This document shows, piece by piece, positions 25,703 through 35,009 of a stretch of DNA of 64,000 nucleotides (its first letter is position 1; each line of letters starts with the position of its first letter). Under the pieces are notes generated by a model. The model was not told the DNA's origin. It made no database searches and worked only from the letters and a program-made list of their open reading frames with translations. Source of the DNA: Bacteroidota bacterium. GTDB taxonomy: Bacteria > Bacteroidota > Bacteroidia > Bacteroidales > JAAUTT01. The stretch is from NCBI GenBank assembly GCA_030706405.1, contig JAUZOO010000002.1, positions 129,167 to 193,166 of the forward strand, written 5' to 3'. The position numbers and the translations under genes are program-made.

Positions 25703-28087
25703 ATGTCGGGAAAAAAGACAAAAAATAAAGACAATAAACAAAGTTCCTGGAAGATTGTAAAAGATGAGAAATTCAGGATTACGGTAGGCTTACTTACCAT
25801 TTTTTTTGCAGCATTGCTCACGCTTGCATTTGTTTCCTATTTTTTTACCTGGAAAAGTGACCAGAGTTTTGAGTGGGGACAAGTTGTGTCGGGTTCATCG
25901 GTACAGGTCGAAAACTGGTCGGGGAAGATAGGAGCAAAGTTGGCATTCATTTTTATAACTAAAGGTATCGGAATTTCGGCATTGGGCATTCCGTTTGTTC
26001 TTTTTATTTTGGGTTTCAGGCTAATGAGCATTCGGTTACTTCCTTTGCGTAAATATTTTCGCATAACCCTTATTGCTGCAATACTTTTTTCGTTAATACT
26101 TGGGTTTATCCTTGGAAATACAGGAGGGTATCTTGGTAGTGGTTTAGGCGGCAGCCACGGTTTTTTTGTGGTCCAATGGCTTAACTCTGTGTTGGGGAAA
26201 ACGGGAACGGCTTTTCTTCTTTTGTTATCAACACTTACATTCGTCTTTTTTACCTTTCCTAAGTCAGCACCATGGTTTAAGGCCAAAGTAGCTTCTGCTG
26301 TATCTAATAAAACTTTTGTGGCTCCAGCTACTCCATTTAAGGTCGAAGATCAAGCCACAGAAAAGTGGAATGAATCAGAGAAATCACCTTTTATCGAGGA
26401 TATTGATGATAAGGAAGATGAGGATTTGGATACAAACTTTAGGGTTGTCCCAACAATTCCAGAAGAAAAGATTGTTGATGACGATGTTGAACTAACCATT
26501 GAGCAACCAGTAATTAGGGAAGAAGCAGTTCCCGAAATTGGTCGTCCTGTTGAGCAGGAAGTGGTAGTAATGGGCAACTATGACCCCACACTTGATTTGT
26601 CGCATTATAAACTTCCACCCCTTGAACTACTCGAAGACCATAAATCGAACAATTCGGAAGTTAGCAACGAAGAACTTATCAGCAATAAGAACAAGATTGT
26701 TGAAACACTAGCTAATTATAAGATTCAGATTGATAAGATAAAGGCTACTATCGGGCCTACCGTTACCCTTTATGAAATAGTGCCGGCACCCGGAGTGCGC
26801 ATTTCGAAGATTAAAAGTCTCGAAGACGATATTGCCCTTAGCCTTTCAGCGCTGGGTATCCGTATTATTGCGCCTATGCCTGGTAAGGGTACCATCGGGA
26901 TTGAAGTTCCTAACCTGAAACCGGAAATTGTATCGATGCGTTCAATAATTTCTTCTCGTAAGTTTCAGGAATCGAATTTTGAACTAGCCATTGCCCTTGG
27001 TAAAACTATCTCGAACGAAACTTATGTGTTCGACCTCACCAAGATGCCTCACCTTTTAGTTGCCGGTGCCACCGGTCAGGGTAAATCGGTTGGGTTGAAT
27101 GCTATTATAACCTCAATACTTTATCGCAAACATCCTTCGCAGGTTAAGTTTGTACTTGTCGATCCCAAAAAGGTTGAGCTTACCTTATATTCTAAACTTG
27201 AACGACATTTTCTTGCCAAACTTCCTGATACTGAAGAGGCTATTATTACGGATACTCAGAAAGTTATCAACACGTTAAATTCGCTTACCATCGAAATGGA
27301 CAACCGTTACGAATTGCTTAAACATGCACAGGTACGGAATATTAAGGAATATAACGAACGTTTTATAGCCAGAAAGTTAAGCCCGCTCCATGGCCATCGG
27401 TTTTTACCATATATAGTGGTAGTCATCGATGAGTTTGCAGACTTGATTATGACGGCAGGCCGAGAGGTAGAAACCCCCATAGCTCGTCTTGCTCAGTTGG
27501 CGCGAGCTATTGGTATTCACCTCATTATTGCAACTCAGCGTCCTACCACCAATATTATTACCGGTGTAATCAAGGCGAACTTTCCGGCACGTATAGCTTT
27601 TAGGGTTACCTCGATGATCGATTCCCGTACAATACTTGATTCTCCGGGAGCCAATCAGTTAATTGGTCGTGGAGACCTGCTTTTCGCTCCGGGGAGTGAT
27701 ATGGTTCGTATTCAATGTGCATTTATTGATATTCCTGAAATTGAACATATTACTGATTATATAGGCTCGCAGCAAGGTTATCCGGAAGCAATGCCTTTAC
27801 CTGAATATAAAGGAGAGGATCCTAAATCAGATGTTGGCGATGTTGATCTGAATAAGAGGGATGATTTGTTTGATGATGCTGCCCGTCTGGTAGTAATGCA
27901 CCAACAGGGATCTACCTCATTAATTCAACGTAAGTTTTCCATTGGATATAACCGTGCCGGTCGGATTATGGATCAACTCGAAAAGGCCGGGATTGTTGGC
28001 CCCTTCGAAGGTAGTAAAGCCCGTCAGGTAATGTATGTAGATGAAGTGTCTCTGGAGCAATTCTTGAGTAATATGTCGAAAAATTAA
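25703..28087 (+). CDS. ftsK: DNA translocase FtsK/SpoIIIE
   Basis: A 794-residue protein that pumps chromosome ends through the division septum and activates dimer resolution. Four membrane helices lie in the first 190 residues. A short acidic linker (about 210-290) precedes the motor: alpha domain PTVTLYEIVPAPGVRISKI, Walker A GATGQGKSVGLNA (about 454), Walker B VVVIDEFADLIM (about 575) and IATQRPTTNIITGVIKANFPARIAF. The C-terminal gamma winged helix (about 725-794, VVMHQQGSTSLIQRKFSIGYNRAGRIM) recognises polar DNA motifs. Length is typical for Bacteroidetes. Confidence 0.95.
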   Translation: MSGKKTKNKDNKQSSWKIVKDEKFRITVGLLTIFFAALLTLAFVSYFFTWKSDQSFEWGQVVSGSSVQVENWSGKIGAKLAFIFITKGIGISALGIPFVLFILGFRLMSIRLLPLRKYFRITLIAAILFSLILGFILGNTGGYLGSGLGGSHGFFVVQWLNSVLGKTGTAFLLLLSTLTFVFFTFPKSAPWFKAKVASAVSNKTFVAPATPFKVEDQATEKWNESEKSPFIEDIDDKEDEDLDTNFRVVPTIPEEKIVDDDVELTIEQPVIREEAVPEIGRPVEQEVVVMGNYDPTLDLSHYKLPPLELLEDHKSNNSEVSNEELISNKNKIVETLANYKIQIDKIKATIGPTVTLYEIVPAPGVRISKIKSLEDDIALSLSALGIRIIAPMPGKGTIGIEVPNLKPEIVSMRSIISSRKFQESNFELAIALGKTISNETYVFDLTKMPHLLVAGATGQGKSVGLNAIITSILYRKHPSQVKFVLVDPKKVELTLYSKLERHFLAKLPDTEEAIITDTQKVINTLNSLTIEMDNRYELLKHAQVRNIKEYNERFIARKLSPLHGHRFLPYIVVVIDEFADLIMTAGREVETPIARLAQLARAIGIHLIIATQRPTTNIITGVIKANFPARIAFRVTSMIDSRTILDSPGANQLIGRGDLLFAPGSDMVRIQCAFIDIPEIEHITDYIGSQQGYPEAMPLPEYKGEDPKSDVGDVDLNKRDDLFDDAARLVVMHQQGSTSLIQRKFSIGYNRAGRIMDQLEKAGIVGPFEGSKARQVMYVDEVSLEQFLSNMSKN

Positions 28088-28160
28088 TTTTTAATAAAAC
28101 AATAATTATAGCTGCCAAACGTTTTATTTTAAAGCGATTGGCGATTTAAAATAAGAAAGC

Positions 28161-28826
28161 ATGAAAAAGAGTATCCTTGCCATCGTGTTAATTAGCCTTA
28201 TCGGGCTAAAGGCTTCTGCCCAAAATGATCCAGCGGCACAAGCTATTCTTGACAAAACCTCAGCAAAGAACAATTCTTACAAAACAATCAAGGCCAATTT
28301 TAAGTTTATTTCCTCATCATTGAAAAATAACCAATCGAAGACTGAGTTGGGCAAAATATTGATTAAGGGCGAAAAATACCATCTTACGTACGGGAACTCA
28401 GATATTTATTTTGATGGAAAAAATGTGTATAACTATCTTAAGTCAGCTAATGAATTAAATATTTCAAAACCTGAATCTTTCAAAAAAGATAAGGGAAGTG
28501 TCTTTTTTTCTAATCCCCGCGACATTTTTAGGCTTTATAGTAAAAATTTTAAATCCAAACTCATTGGAGATAACACGGTAGGAAAACAGGTTTGTTATGA
28601 AATAGACCTTTATCCAATTGATATAAAAGTTCAATATACTAGGATTCGCGCCCATATTGAAAAAAATTCCTTACAAATTGTAGGCTTGAAGGTCTTTTAT
28701 AAAGACGGAGCTCAATACGAAATTGAAATATCGAATTTTGGAGCTAATCACGATATTCCGGAAAACGAATTTGTATTTGATTCTAAAAAATATCCTGGTA
28801 TACAAGTAAATGACATGAGATTTTAA
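28161..28826 (+). CDS. LolA-like outer-membrane lipoprotein carrier
   Basis: A 221-residue secreted protein with the signal SILAIVLISLIGLKASAQ. The mature domain shows the LolA half-barrel pattern: KTIKANFKFISSS, GKILIKGEKYHLTYG, IYFDGKNVYNYLKSANELNIS and IEISNFGANHDIPENEFVFDSKKYPGIQV at the end. LolA-type proteins ferry lipoproteins across the periplasm to the outer membrane. It directly follows ftsK by 73 bp, a pairing commonly seen in Bacteroidetes and Proteobacteria. The substrate spectrum is inferred from the family. Confidence 0.82.
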   Translation: MKKSILAIVLISLIGLKASAQNDPAAQAILDKTSAKNNSYKTIKANFKFISSSLKNNQSKTELGKILIKGEKYHLTYGNSDIYFDGKNVYNYLKSANELNISKPESFKKDKGSVFFSNPRDIFRLYSKNFKSKLIGDNTVGKQVCYEIDLYPIDIKVQYTRIRAHIEKNSLQIVGLKVFYKDGAQYEIEISNFGANHDIPENEFVFDSKKYPGIQVNDMRF

Positions 28827-29143
28827 GATAGAGGATTTATTTTATTCAAGTAACTGATGAAATTCAAATATTTTGTATGTTGGCAGTCTCAAAAAAAGTA
28901 ATAACTTGCAACTTTAATAGAATTGGTTATTGTATTAATAATGACTAAATTATGATAGAATAGAAGTAAAGGTTTCCGGCGAGAAAAGTTAAAGTCTGGA
29001 AAATTTTGAAAAAGGAAATTAAAAATAGTAAAACATAGAAGCTAACACTATGTTGTTTGCTTAACAATATTACATTTGCATCTTAAATAAAAAAGAGAAT
29101 AACAATAGCTATTAACAAAAATTAAACATTTAAATTTTAAGTC
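28827..29143. other. Intergenic region with exbB leader
   Basis: This 317-bp AT-rich gap holds TACATTTG at 29071-29078, an exact -7 match, 65 bp upstream of the exbB ATG. Its -33 partner is not clear at 18-21 bp spacing. No other feature or open frame stands out. Confidence 0.45.
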
Positions 29144-29953
29144 ATGAAAAATAATCAAAATGAATTAGCAAAAAGCCTTAAGTCGGTTTTCGCAGCAACA
29201 GTAATTCCTGTAGCTTTAATAGTTGCAGTTTGTGTATTTAAGTATATTATGGGTGCTCCTGCAAATTTTCAGGGTGGAAATCCTGAAAATCTTCCATTAC
29301 CAGGAAACTACTTAGGTACAATTTACAAAGGGGGATTCATCGTTCCGATTCTTATGACATTTTTGCTTACCGTTATCACTTTTTCATTCGAAAGATTTTT
29401 TACCCTGACTCGTGCTGCTGGTAAAGGTTCTGTTACCAAATTTGTACAGTCTGTTAAAAAATTATTAGATCAACACAAAATCGACGAAGCTGTTGCTTTA
29501 TGTGACAAACAAAAAGGTTCGGTTGCTAATGTAATTAAATCTGGTTTGGAACGTTATAAAGGAGTAGAAGGTGAAGATTTGTTAAAAGACCAAAAAATTC
29601 TGGCTATCCAGAAGGAAGTTGAAGAAGCTACTTCTTTAGAATTGCCAAGCCTTGAAGCTAACCTTGTGATTCTTTCTACTTTAGCTTCGGTTTCTACACT
29701 TATGGGTTTGCTCGGAACTGTAATGGGTATGATTCGTGCATTCTCCGCTATGGCACAAGCAGGTGCTCCTGACTCGGTAGCATTATCTGTTGGTATTTCT
29801 GAAGCTCTTATCAATACGGCTTTTGGTATCGGTACTTCAGCTTTGGCAATTATCATGTACAACATCTTTACTACCAAAATCGATAAACTTACCTTTAGTA
29901 TTGACGAAGCCGGATTTAGCATTGCTCAAACTTATGCTGCTAACCACAAATAA
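29144..29953 (+). CDS. exbB: MotA/TolQ/ExbB proton channel protein
   Basis: A 269-residue inner-membrane protein with four predicted helices: an extra N-terminal one (about 13-32), then FIVPILMTFLLTVITFSFERFF and two further ones around the conserved LVILSTLASVSTLMGLLGTVMGMIRAF and LINTAFGIGTSALAIIMYNIF. The TM3 and TM4 motifs with Thr and Gly are the MotA/ExbB signature. It forms the stator-like channel with ExbD that powers TonB. It is followed within 13 bp by exbD, so an operon is clear. Confidence 0.9.
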   Translation: MKNNQNELAKSLKSVFAATVIPVALIVAVCVFKYIMGAPANFQGGNPENLPLPGNYLGTIYKGGFIVPILMTFLLTVITFSFERFFTLTRAAGKGSVTKFVQSVKKLLDQHKIDEAVALCDKQKGSVANVIKSGLERYKGVEGEDLLKDQKILAIQKEVEEATSLELPSLEANLVILSTLASVSTLMGLLGTVMGMIRAFSAMAQAGAPDSVALSVGISEALINTAFGIGTSALAIIMYNIFTTKIDKLTFSIDEAGFSIAQTYAANHK

Positions 29954-29966
29954 TAAGTAGTGCATT

Positions 29967-30575
29967 ATGCCAAAAGTAAAAATACCGCGTAAAAGTACAG
30001 CAATTGATATGACTGCCATGTGCGACGTGGCATTCCTATTGCTAAACTTCTTTATGCTAACTTCAAATTTTATCCAAAAAGCACCAGTTCAGGTTGTGAC
30101 ACCTTCGTCAATATCTGAAATCAAAATTCCGGAAACAAACATTATGACGATTCTTGTTGATAAAACAGGTCGAATTTTTTTCGGAATTGATGGCCAGGAT
30201 AAAAGAGTAGAGTTACTTCAGGAAGTTGGAAAGATTTATAATATCACTTTTACTAAGAGTGAATTAAAAACTTTCAGTGTAATCGGCTCGTTTGGAGTTC
30301 CCATCGAAAAAATGAAAACTTTTTTAGCATTGACGCCTGAACAACGTGATTCTAAAGAAAGTGCCGTTGGGATTCCGATAGACTCTACTAATAATCAGTT
30401 TAAGAACTGGGTTAAAGTTGCAAGAACGGTAAACCCAAAAATCACTATTGCTGTTAAAGGAGACCAAGGGTGTTCTATTAAAGTAATAAAGAATGTGATG
30501 GGAACTTTACAGGATTTACGTGAAAACCGGTTTAACCTGATTACAGCTTTGGAAGAAGTTCCTGGTGAAAAATAA
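29967..30575 (+). CDS. exbD: ExbD biopolymer transport protein, copy 1
   Basis: A 202-residue protein with a short cytoplasmic N-terminus, one membrane helix and a periplasmic domain. The helix region AIDMTAMCDVAFLLLNFFMLTSNF contains the essential proton-path Asp in MCDVAF. The tail ends with TIAVKGDQGCSIKVIKNVMGTLQDL, the ExbD periplasmic core. It has an insert of about 50 residues, making it longer than E. coli ExbD (141). It pairs with ExbB to energise TonB-dependent transport. Confidence 0.9.
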   Translation: MPKVKIPRKSTAIDMTAMCDVAFLLLNFFMLTSNFIQKAPVQVVTPSSISEIKIPETNIMTILVDKTGRIFFGIDGQDKRVELLQEVGKIYNITFTKSELKTFSVIGSFGVPIEKMKTFLALTPEQRDSKESAVGIPIDSTNNQFKNWVKVARTVNPKITIAVKGDQGCSIKVIKNVMGTLQDLRENRFNLITALEEVPGEK

Positions 30576-30586
30576 AATTTATAATC

Positions 30587-31201
30587 ATGGCAGAATTAAA
30601 TACCGAAGCGAAACCTCAAAAAGGTGGGAAAAAGAAACCTAAAAAACTATCAACCCGTGTGGATTTAACCCCCATGGTTGACTTGGCATTCCTTTTACTT
30701 ACTTTTTTTATGTTGGCTACCTCAATGATAAAACCGCAAACTATGGAAATTGCGTTGCCAACAAAAGATAAAGACCAAACTAATACTCCAGTAAAGGCCT
30801 CAAAATCTATTACTATAGTTATGGGGAAAAATAATAAATTGTTTTATTATTTTGGAACAAAAGAGAATGGGGTAAATCCGGAAGTTATTACTTCCAATTA
30901 TTCGGCTAATGGGATCCGACAGATTTTGTTAGATCGGAATAAATACGTAGTAAGTTTAGTTAAGAAATTGAAGGCTCAACGAGCAAATGGGAAGATTAGT
31001 GAAGAACAGTTCAAGAAACTTGCCACTGAAGCTCGGGGAGATAAGGATTCACCTGTTGTTTTAATTAAAGCTACAGACGAGGCAAGCTATAAAAACTTGG
31101 TTGATATTCTCGATGAAATGGCTATTTGTAACATTGGACGATATGCAATCGTTGATGTTAAAAAAGAAGATCGTGAATATATAAAGGACAAAGACATCTA
31201 A
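30587..31201 (+). CDS. exbD: ExbD biopolymer transport protein, copy 2
   Basis: A 204-residue second ExbD. A lysine-rich N-terminus (KPQKGGKKKPKKLSTR) precedes VDLTPMVDLAFLLLTFFMLATSM, with the essential Asp in MVDLAF. The periplasmic part ends with VVLIKATDEASYKNLVDILDEMAICNIGRYAIVDV. It is a paralogue of the previous gene and diverged in the periplasmic domain. Two ExbDs with one ExbB are common in Bacteroidetes and suggest a heteromeric ExbD pair. Confidence 0.9.
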   Translation: MAELNTEAKPQKGGKKKPKKLSTRVDLTPMVDLAFLLLTFFMLATSMIKPQTMEIALPTKDKDQTNTPVKASKSITIVMGKNNKLFYYFGTKENGVNPEVITSNYSANGIRQILLDRNKYVVSLVKKLKAQRANGKISEEQFKKLATEARGDKDSPVVLIKATDEASYKNLVDILDEMAICNIGRYAIVDVKKEDREYIKDKDI

Positions 31202-31256
31202 TGTTTATGTTTGCCAACGGATTAATTGAAACTCACGATGTAAATAAAAAATTCAA

Positions 31257-32054
31257 ATGACAGGAAAAATTAATATCTACACAGAAGAATGGTGTGATCT
31301 TGTATTTGAAGGGAAAAACAAAGAATACGGGGCTTATGTAGACCGTAAAAAATCATCGAAACGACATGCTGTTGCACTTTTGATTTCGGTGGTTTTGTTT
31401 ACCCTGGGAGTTAGTGCGCCTGTAATCTTGAAAGCGCTTGCACCCAAGAAAAAGATCCAAAACACCGAGATAACTAGATTGGTCGATGTGAAAATCGATA
31501 AGCCTAAGGAGAAGCAAATAGAAGAAGCTCCTCCTCCTCCTCCGGTAAAAACTACCATCAAATTTACTCCTCCGGAAGTAAAACCTGATGAAGAAGTTAC
31601 CGAAGAACTGAAAACAATGGATGAAATCAAAGAAAACAAAACTGCGATTTCTATTGCTGATGTTCAGGGTTCGGATGATGCCAATGCTGTTGATGTGGCA
31701 GATCTAAAGGTTAAAGAGGTTGTTCAGGAAAAGGAAGAAATATTTCAACAGGTAGAACAAATGCCTGATTTTCCTGGAGGTACCGAAGCTCTTAGTAAAT
31801 TTCTCAGCGATAATTTAAAGTATCCCCCTACAGCTTCTGAAATGGGAATTCAAGGTAGGGTTTACGTTAAATTTGTGGTAAATAAGAGAGGGGAAATAAG
31901 CAATGTTACCGTACTTCGCGGTATTGGTGGCGGTTGCGACGAAGAAGCTATTCGTGTTGTTAAAAAGATGCCTGCCTGGAAACCGGGTAAGCAGAATGGA
32001 CAACCTGTAATGGTTTATTTTACCTTGCCAGTTCTCTTTAAATTAAGTGAATAA
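31257..32054 (+). CDS. tonB: TonB energy transducer
   Basis: A 265-residue protein with a short cytoplasmic segment, one membrane helix (about 37-62, AVALLISVVLFTLGVSAPVIL), a proline/glutamate-rich span (EEAPPPPPVKTT, then PPEVKPDEE) and a C-terminal TonB domain. The domain reads GGTEALSKFLSDNLKYP, VYVKFVVNKRGEISNV and MPAWKPGKQNGQPVMVYFTLPVLFKL, which is the typical TonB_C. It couples the ExbBD proton motive force to outer-membrane SusC-type transporters. Confidence 0.92.
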   Translation: MTGKINIYTEEWCDLVFEGKNKEYGAYVDRKKSSKRHAVALLISVVLFTLGVSAPVILKALAPKKKIQNTEITRLVDVKIDKPKEKQIEEAPPPPPVKTTIKFTPPEVKPDEEVTEELKTMDEIKENKTAISIADVQGSDDANAVDVADLKVKEVVQEKEEIFQQVEQMPDFPGGTEALSKFLSDNLKYPPTASEMGIQGRVYVKFVVNKRGEISNVTVLRGIGGGCDEEAIRVVKKMPAWKPGKQNGQPVMVYFTLPVLFKLSE

Positions 32055-32069
32055 TTTTTAAAACAACCC

Positions 32070-32291
32070 ATGAAGAATTCGATAATTAGCATTTTTCCTA
32101 AGATATTTAAAGGTGTAATGGCAGTTATTTATCTCTTTGTGGGTTGTTTATTCTTGTTTAGCGATGTATATCCCGGATCAATGGGGCAGTTAAGGAATAT
32201 CCTTGGCGTTATTATTTTAATTTATGGGCTTCTTAGGGCTTTTCAAGCGTATCAATCTTTTTTTACGAAGGAAAATGAAGACAATTATTAA
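32070..32291 (+). CDS. Small two-helix membrane protein
   Basis: A 73-residue protein with two hydrophobic helices (GVMAVIYLFVGCLFLFSDV and LRNILGVIILIYGLLRAFQAY) and a short polar end. I do not recognise a family; small genes of this kind sit between tonB and the PstS-like gene in related Bacteroidetes operons. It overlaps the following gene's start by 17 bp, so translation is coupled. The role in the TonB machine is unknown. Confidence 0.7.
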   Translation: MKNSIISIFPKIFKGVMAVIYLFVGCLFLFSDVYPGSMGQLRNILGVIILIYGLLRAFQAYQSFFTKENEDNY

Positions 32292-33219
32292 ACTTTCTGT
32301 TTATTTTTTTCTGTTTATCCTTGCATATAGCTGCCAGCAAGGGCCTAAAGGGAATACCGATACTCCTACTACGGGAACTATTAAAATTGTTGTAGATGAG
32401 ACATTTAGTCCCATTTCAGAAGCTCAAGTTGCTGTATTTCAAGGTATTTATAAATATGCACATATAAATCCTATTTTTTTACCTGAAAACGAAGCTTTTA
32501 AATTTTTATTACGAGATAGTGTCAGACTGCTGATAGCTTCGCGTAAGTTGACTAAAGCGGAAGAAGAATATTTTCATTCTCAAAAAATTTATCCTCATCA
32601 GACATTAGTTGCTATTGATGCTGTTACGTTATTGGTTCATCCTCAGAACAAAGACTCTCTACTTAGTCTTAAAACAATTAAAGATATTTTTACTGGGAAA
32701 ATACAAAACTGGAACCAGATTAGCCCTTCTTCTAAATTAGGTGCTATTCAGGTCGTATTTGATAACCCTAATTCCAGTACCCTTCGTTTTGTTGTAGACT
32801 CTATTACCAAAGGTGAGAAATTAGCTAAAGATTTGTCGGCTTTGGATTACAATAAGGATGTTATTGACTATGTGGCTAAACATCCTAACTCTTTAGGTGT
32901 TATAGGTGTTAACTGGGTTAGCGACCGGGACGATACTACCTGCCTGACATTTATAAAAAAAGCCAGGGTGGTTGCCATTAGTTTGGAACATCCTGCCATG
33001 TCTTTTAATAGCTATAAACCATATCAGGCTTATATTGCTCAGGGATTATACCCTTTACGTAGAGAAATCTACGCCATTAATGCAGATCCACGTTCGGGTT
33101 TGGCAGGCGGTTTTGCTGCTTTTTTGGCAAGCGACCGGGGCCAGCGCATCATTCTTAAATCAGGGCTGCTGCCAGCTACGCAGCCTTTAAGGATAATTCA
33201 AGTAAAAGAAGACTTATAA
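32275..33219 (+). CDS. PstS-like periplasmic binding lipoprotein
   Basis: Start set at ATG 32275, since an upstream in-frame ATG at 32224 would overlap the neighbour deeply and spoil the signal peptide. The 314-residue product begins MKTIIKLSVYFFLFILAYSC, a lipoprotein signal with C20. The mature part is a PBP-like type 2 fold: GTIKIVVDETFSPISEAQV, LLIASRKLTKAEEEYF, LKTIKDIFTGKIQNWNQI and SSTLRFVVDSITKGE. This matches phosphate ABC transporter PstS proteins. No pstCAB genes are adjacent, so a role with the TonB operon is possible but unknown. Confidence 0.82.
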   Translation: MKTIIKLSVYFFLFILAYSCQQGPKGNTDTPTTGTIKIVVDETFSPISEAQVAVFQGIYKYAHINPIFLPENEAFKFLLRDSVRLLIASRKLTKAEEEYFHSQKIYPHQTLVAIDAVTLLVHPQNKDSLLSLKTIKDIFTGKIQNWNQISPSSKLGAIQVVFDNPNSSTLRFVVDSITKGEKLAKDLSALDYNKDVIDYVAKHPNSLGVIGVNWVSDRDDTTCLTFIKKARVVAISLEHPAMSFNSYKPYQAYIAQGLYPLRREIYAINADPRSGLAGGFAAFLASDRGQRIILKSGLLPATQPLRIIQVKEDL

Positions 33220-33235
33220 AAATAACTATACCATT

Positions 33236-34894
33236 ATGAGAACAAATCGTGTTACTTTCGCAATTTTGTTATTCTTGTTCGCATATTTAGCTTATCCTGT
33301 AGCGGGACAAGATTTAACTGCCGGTAAAAAATTGATTGAGACAGCTCAATGGGGCCGGGCAAAAGCATATTTTAAGAATTTATTGAACAGTCAGCCTAAC
33401 GACCCTCAGGTTAAGTTTTACTTTGCTGAAACTTTGTTAGGAACCGGAGCGTTGGATTCTGCGGCTACTTATTATCAGGCTGGAGCTTCTGCAGATCCAG
33501 CATTACCATTTAGTGTTGCTGGTTTAGGTCGGGTATATTTACAAAAAGGAGATACTTTGAAAGCAAAGGAAACCTTTGATAAAGCGATAAAGCTGAATAA
33601 GAAAAACGTAGACCTTTATGCCTATATTGCTGATGGCTGTGTTACTGCAAAGTATCCCTCAATAGCCAGTGCTTATATTTTAAGAGGTAAGGATGTAAAT
33701 TTGAAGAATGCAAATTTACAGTTGGCTGATGGCAATCTTTGGAGACTTAAGGGAAACACCGGCGAAGCAGCAAACAGTTATGAGAGAGCGTATTTTTTTG
33801 ACAAAAATTGTATGCTTGCTTATCTGAAGGTTGGTATGATTTATTATGAGGCTAAGAACAACGAAGCAGCAATAGAGAATTATAAAAAGGTTTTGTCTCT
33901 GGATTCGTTGTATTCTCCTGCTTATCGCGAACTTGGCGATGTTTATTACCGACGTAATGAGTTTGCAGACGCAAGTGCTATGTATAAACAATACTTCAGA
34001 TTGTCTGAAACGTCTATTGATGATAATTATCGTTTTGCTTATATTCTGTTCTTTAATAAGGAATATAACGAAGCTACTAATGTTATCAAGAAGTTACTTG
34101 TTAGCGATGCCAAAAACCCGATTTTACTTCGATTGAATTCTTATATTTCTTATGAATTGTCTGATTATAAGAATAGTTTGGATTATATGAACAAGTTTTT
34201 TGCAGTTAATGATAAGAATATCAAACTGCTTTCAAGCGATTACGAATACTTAGCAAAATCGCAGGCAAGAAACGGATTGGATACATTAGCTGCTGAAAAT
34301 TTTGTTAAGGTATTTAAGATGGACTCTACTCAGTATACCTATCTAGATTCCGCTGCAAGAGCTAATATCAAAGCGGGCAAGTATGCCAAGGCGGCTCAAA
34401 ACTATGATATGTTAACCAAGGTTAAACCAAATGATCCTTTTAACTTCTTTAATTTAGGAAGACAATATTATATTATAGGAAAGGCTGATACAGCTATCGC
34501 TGATACCGCAATTCGTAAAATTACATTAATCAAGGCTGATTCAGCATTTAGTAAGGTAGCTCAATTAAAGGCCGATTCACATTTAGGTGTTTTATGGCAA
34601 GCTCGGACTAACTCTATTATAGATAAAACGCTTGAAAAATCAAAGCCATTTTATGAGCAGGCCGCTCAGATTATTGTAAATAATGGCTCAAAGAATAAAC
34701 GGGAATTGATAGAATGCTATCAGACTTTGGGTATTTATTATTTGAATAAAGCTTATAGTTACAAAAAAGAAAACCCCGCTGAGTTTTCCACTGTTAAAGA
34801 GTCTTCAATCTCTTACTGGAAAAAAGTTCTGGAATTAGTTCCTAATGATCCTACAGCTACTCAGGCCATAAGTGAACTTGAAAAATTGAAATAA
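33236..34894 (+). CDS. TPR-repeat secreted protein
   Basis: A 552-residue protein with signal peptide AILLFLFAYLAYPVAGQ. It consists of about 10 or more tetratricopeptide repeats, for example PNDPQVKFYFAETLLGTGALDSA and YSPAYRELGDVYYRRNEFADAS, and ENYKKVLSLDSL. The end of the gene is closed by two consecutive hairpins. It is the last gene of the exbB-tonB operon (16 bp after the PstS-like gene). It probably acts as a periplasmic protein-binding scaffold; partners are unknown. Confidence 0.85.
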   Translation: MRTNRVTFAILLFLFAYLAYPVAGQDLTAGKKLIETAQWGRAKAYFKNLLNSQPNDPQVKFYFAETLLGTGALDSAATYYQAGASADPALPFSVAGLGRVYLQKGDTLKAKETFDKAIKLNKKNVDLYAYIADGCVTAKYPSIASAYILRGKDVNLKNANLQLADGNLWRLKGNTGEAANSYERAYFFDKNCMLAYLKVGMIYYEAKNNEAAIENYKKVLSLDSLYSPAYRELGDVYYRRNEFADASAMYKQYFRLSETSIDDNYRFAYILFFNKEYNEATNVIKKLLVSDAKNPILLRLNSYISYELSDYKNSLDYMNKFFAVNDKNIKLLSSDYEYLAKSQARNGLDTLAAENFVKVFKMDSTQYTYLDSAARANIKAGKYAKAAQNYDMLTKVKPNDPFNFFNLGRQYYIIGKADTAIADTAIRKITLIKADSAFSKVAQLKADSHLGVLWQARTNSIIDKTLEKSKPFYEQAAQIIVNNGSKNKRELIECYQTLGIYYLNKAYSYKKENPAEFSTVKESSISYWKKVLELVPNDPTATQAISELEKLK

Positions 34895-34911
34895 AAGATC
34901 TTATCTATAAT

Positions 34912-34938
34912 AAAAGGGAGGCCAAAAGCTTCCCTTTT
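34912..34938 (+). terminator. Intrinsic terminator of the exbB-tonB operon
   Basis: AAAAGGGAGGC at 34912-34922 pairs with GCTTCCCTTTT at 34928-34938 with one G-T wobble, ending in a T run. It lies 17 bp after the TPR stop. Confidence 0.8.
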
Positions 34939-34957
34939 TGTTTTGGTCTATGACGAA

Positions 34958-34991
34958 AAAAGGGAGAATCTCAACTGAGATTCTCCCTTTT
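34958..34991 (-). terminator. Intrinsic terminator of the histidine operon
   Basis: A perfect 16-bp inverted repeat, AAAAGGGAGAATCTCA at 34958-34973 and its complement at 34976-34991, followed on the minus strand by TTTTTT. It sits just beyond the hisIE stop and closes the his operon. Confidence 0.9.
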
Positions 34992-35009
34992 CTATGCGTT
35001 TTGTTTTGA

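Noticed and set aside
32224-32274. Upstream in-frame start for the PstS-like lipoprotein
   Set aside because: It would add 17 residues in front of a clean lipoprotein signal and overlap the 73-residue gene by 68 bp; ATG 32275 is preferred.
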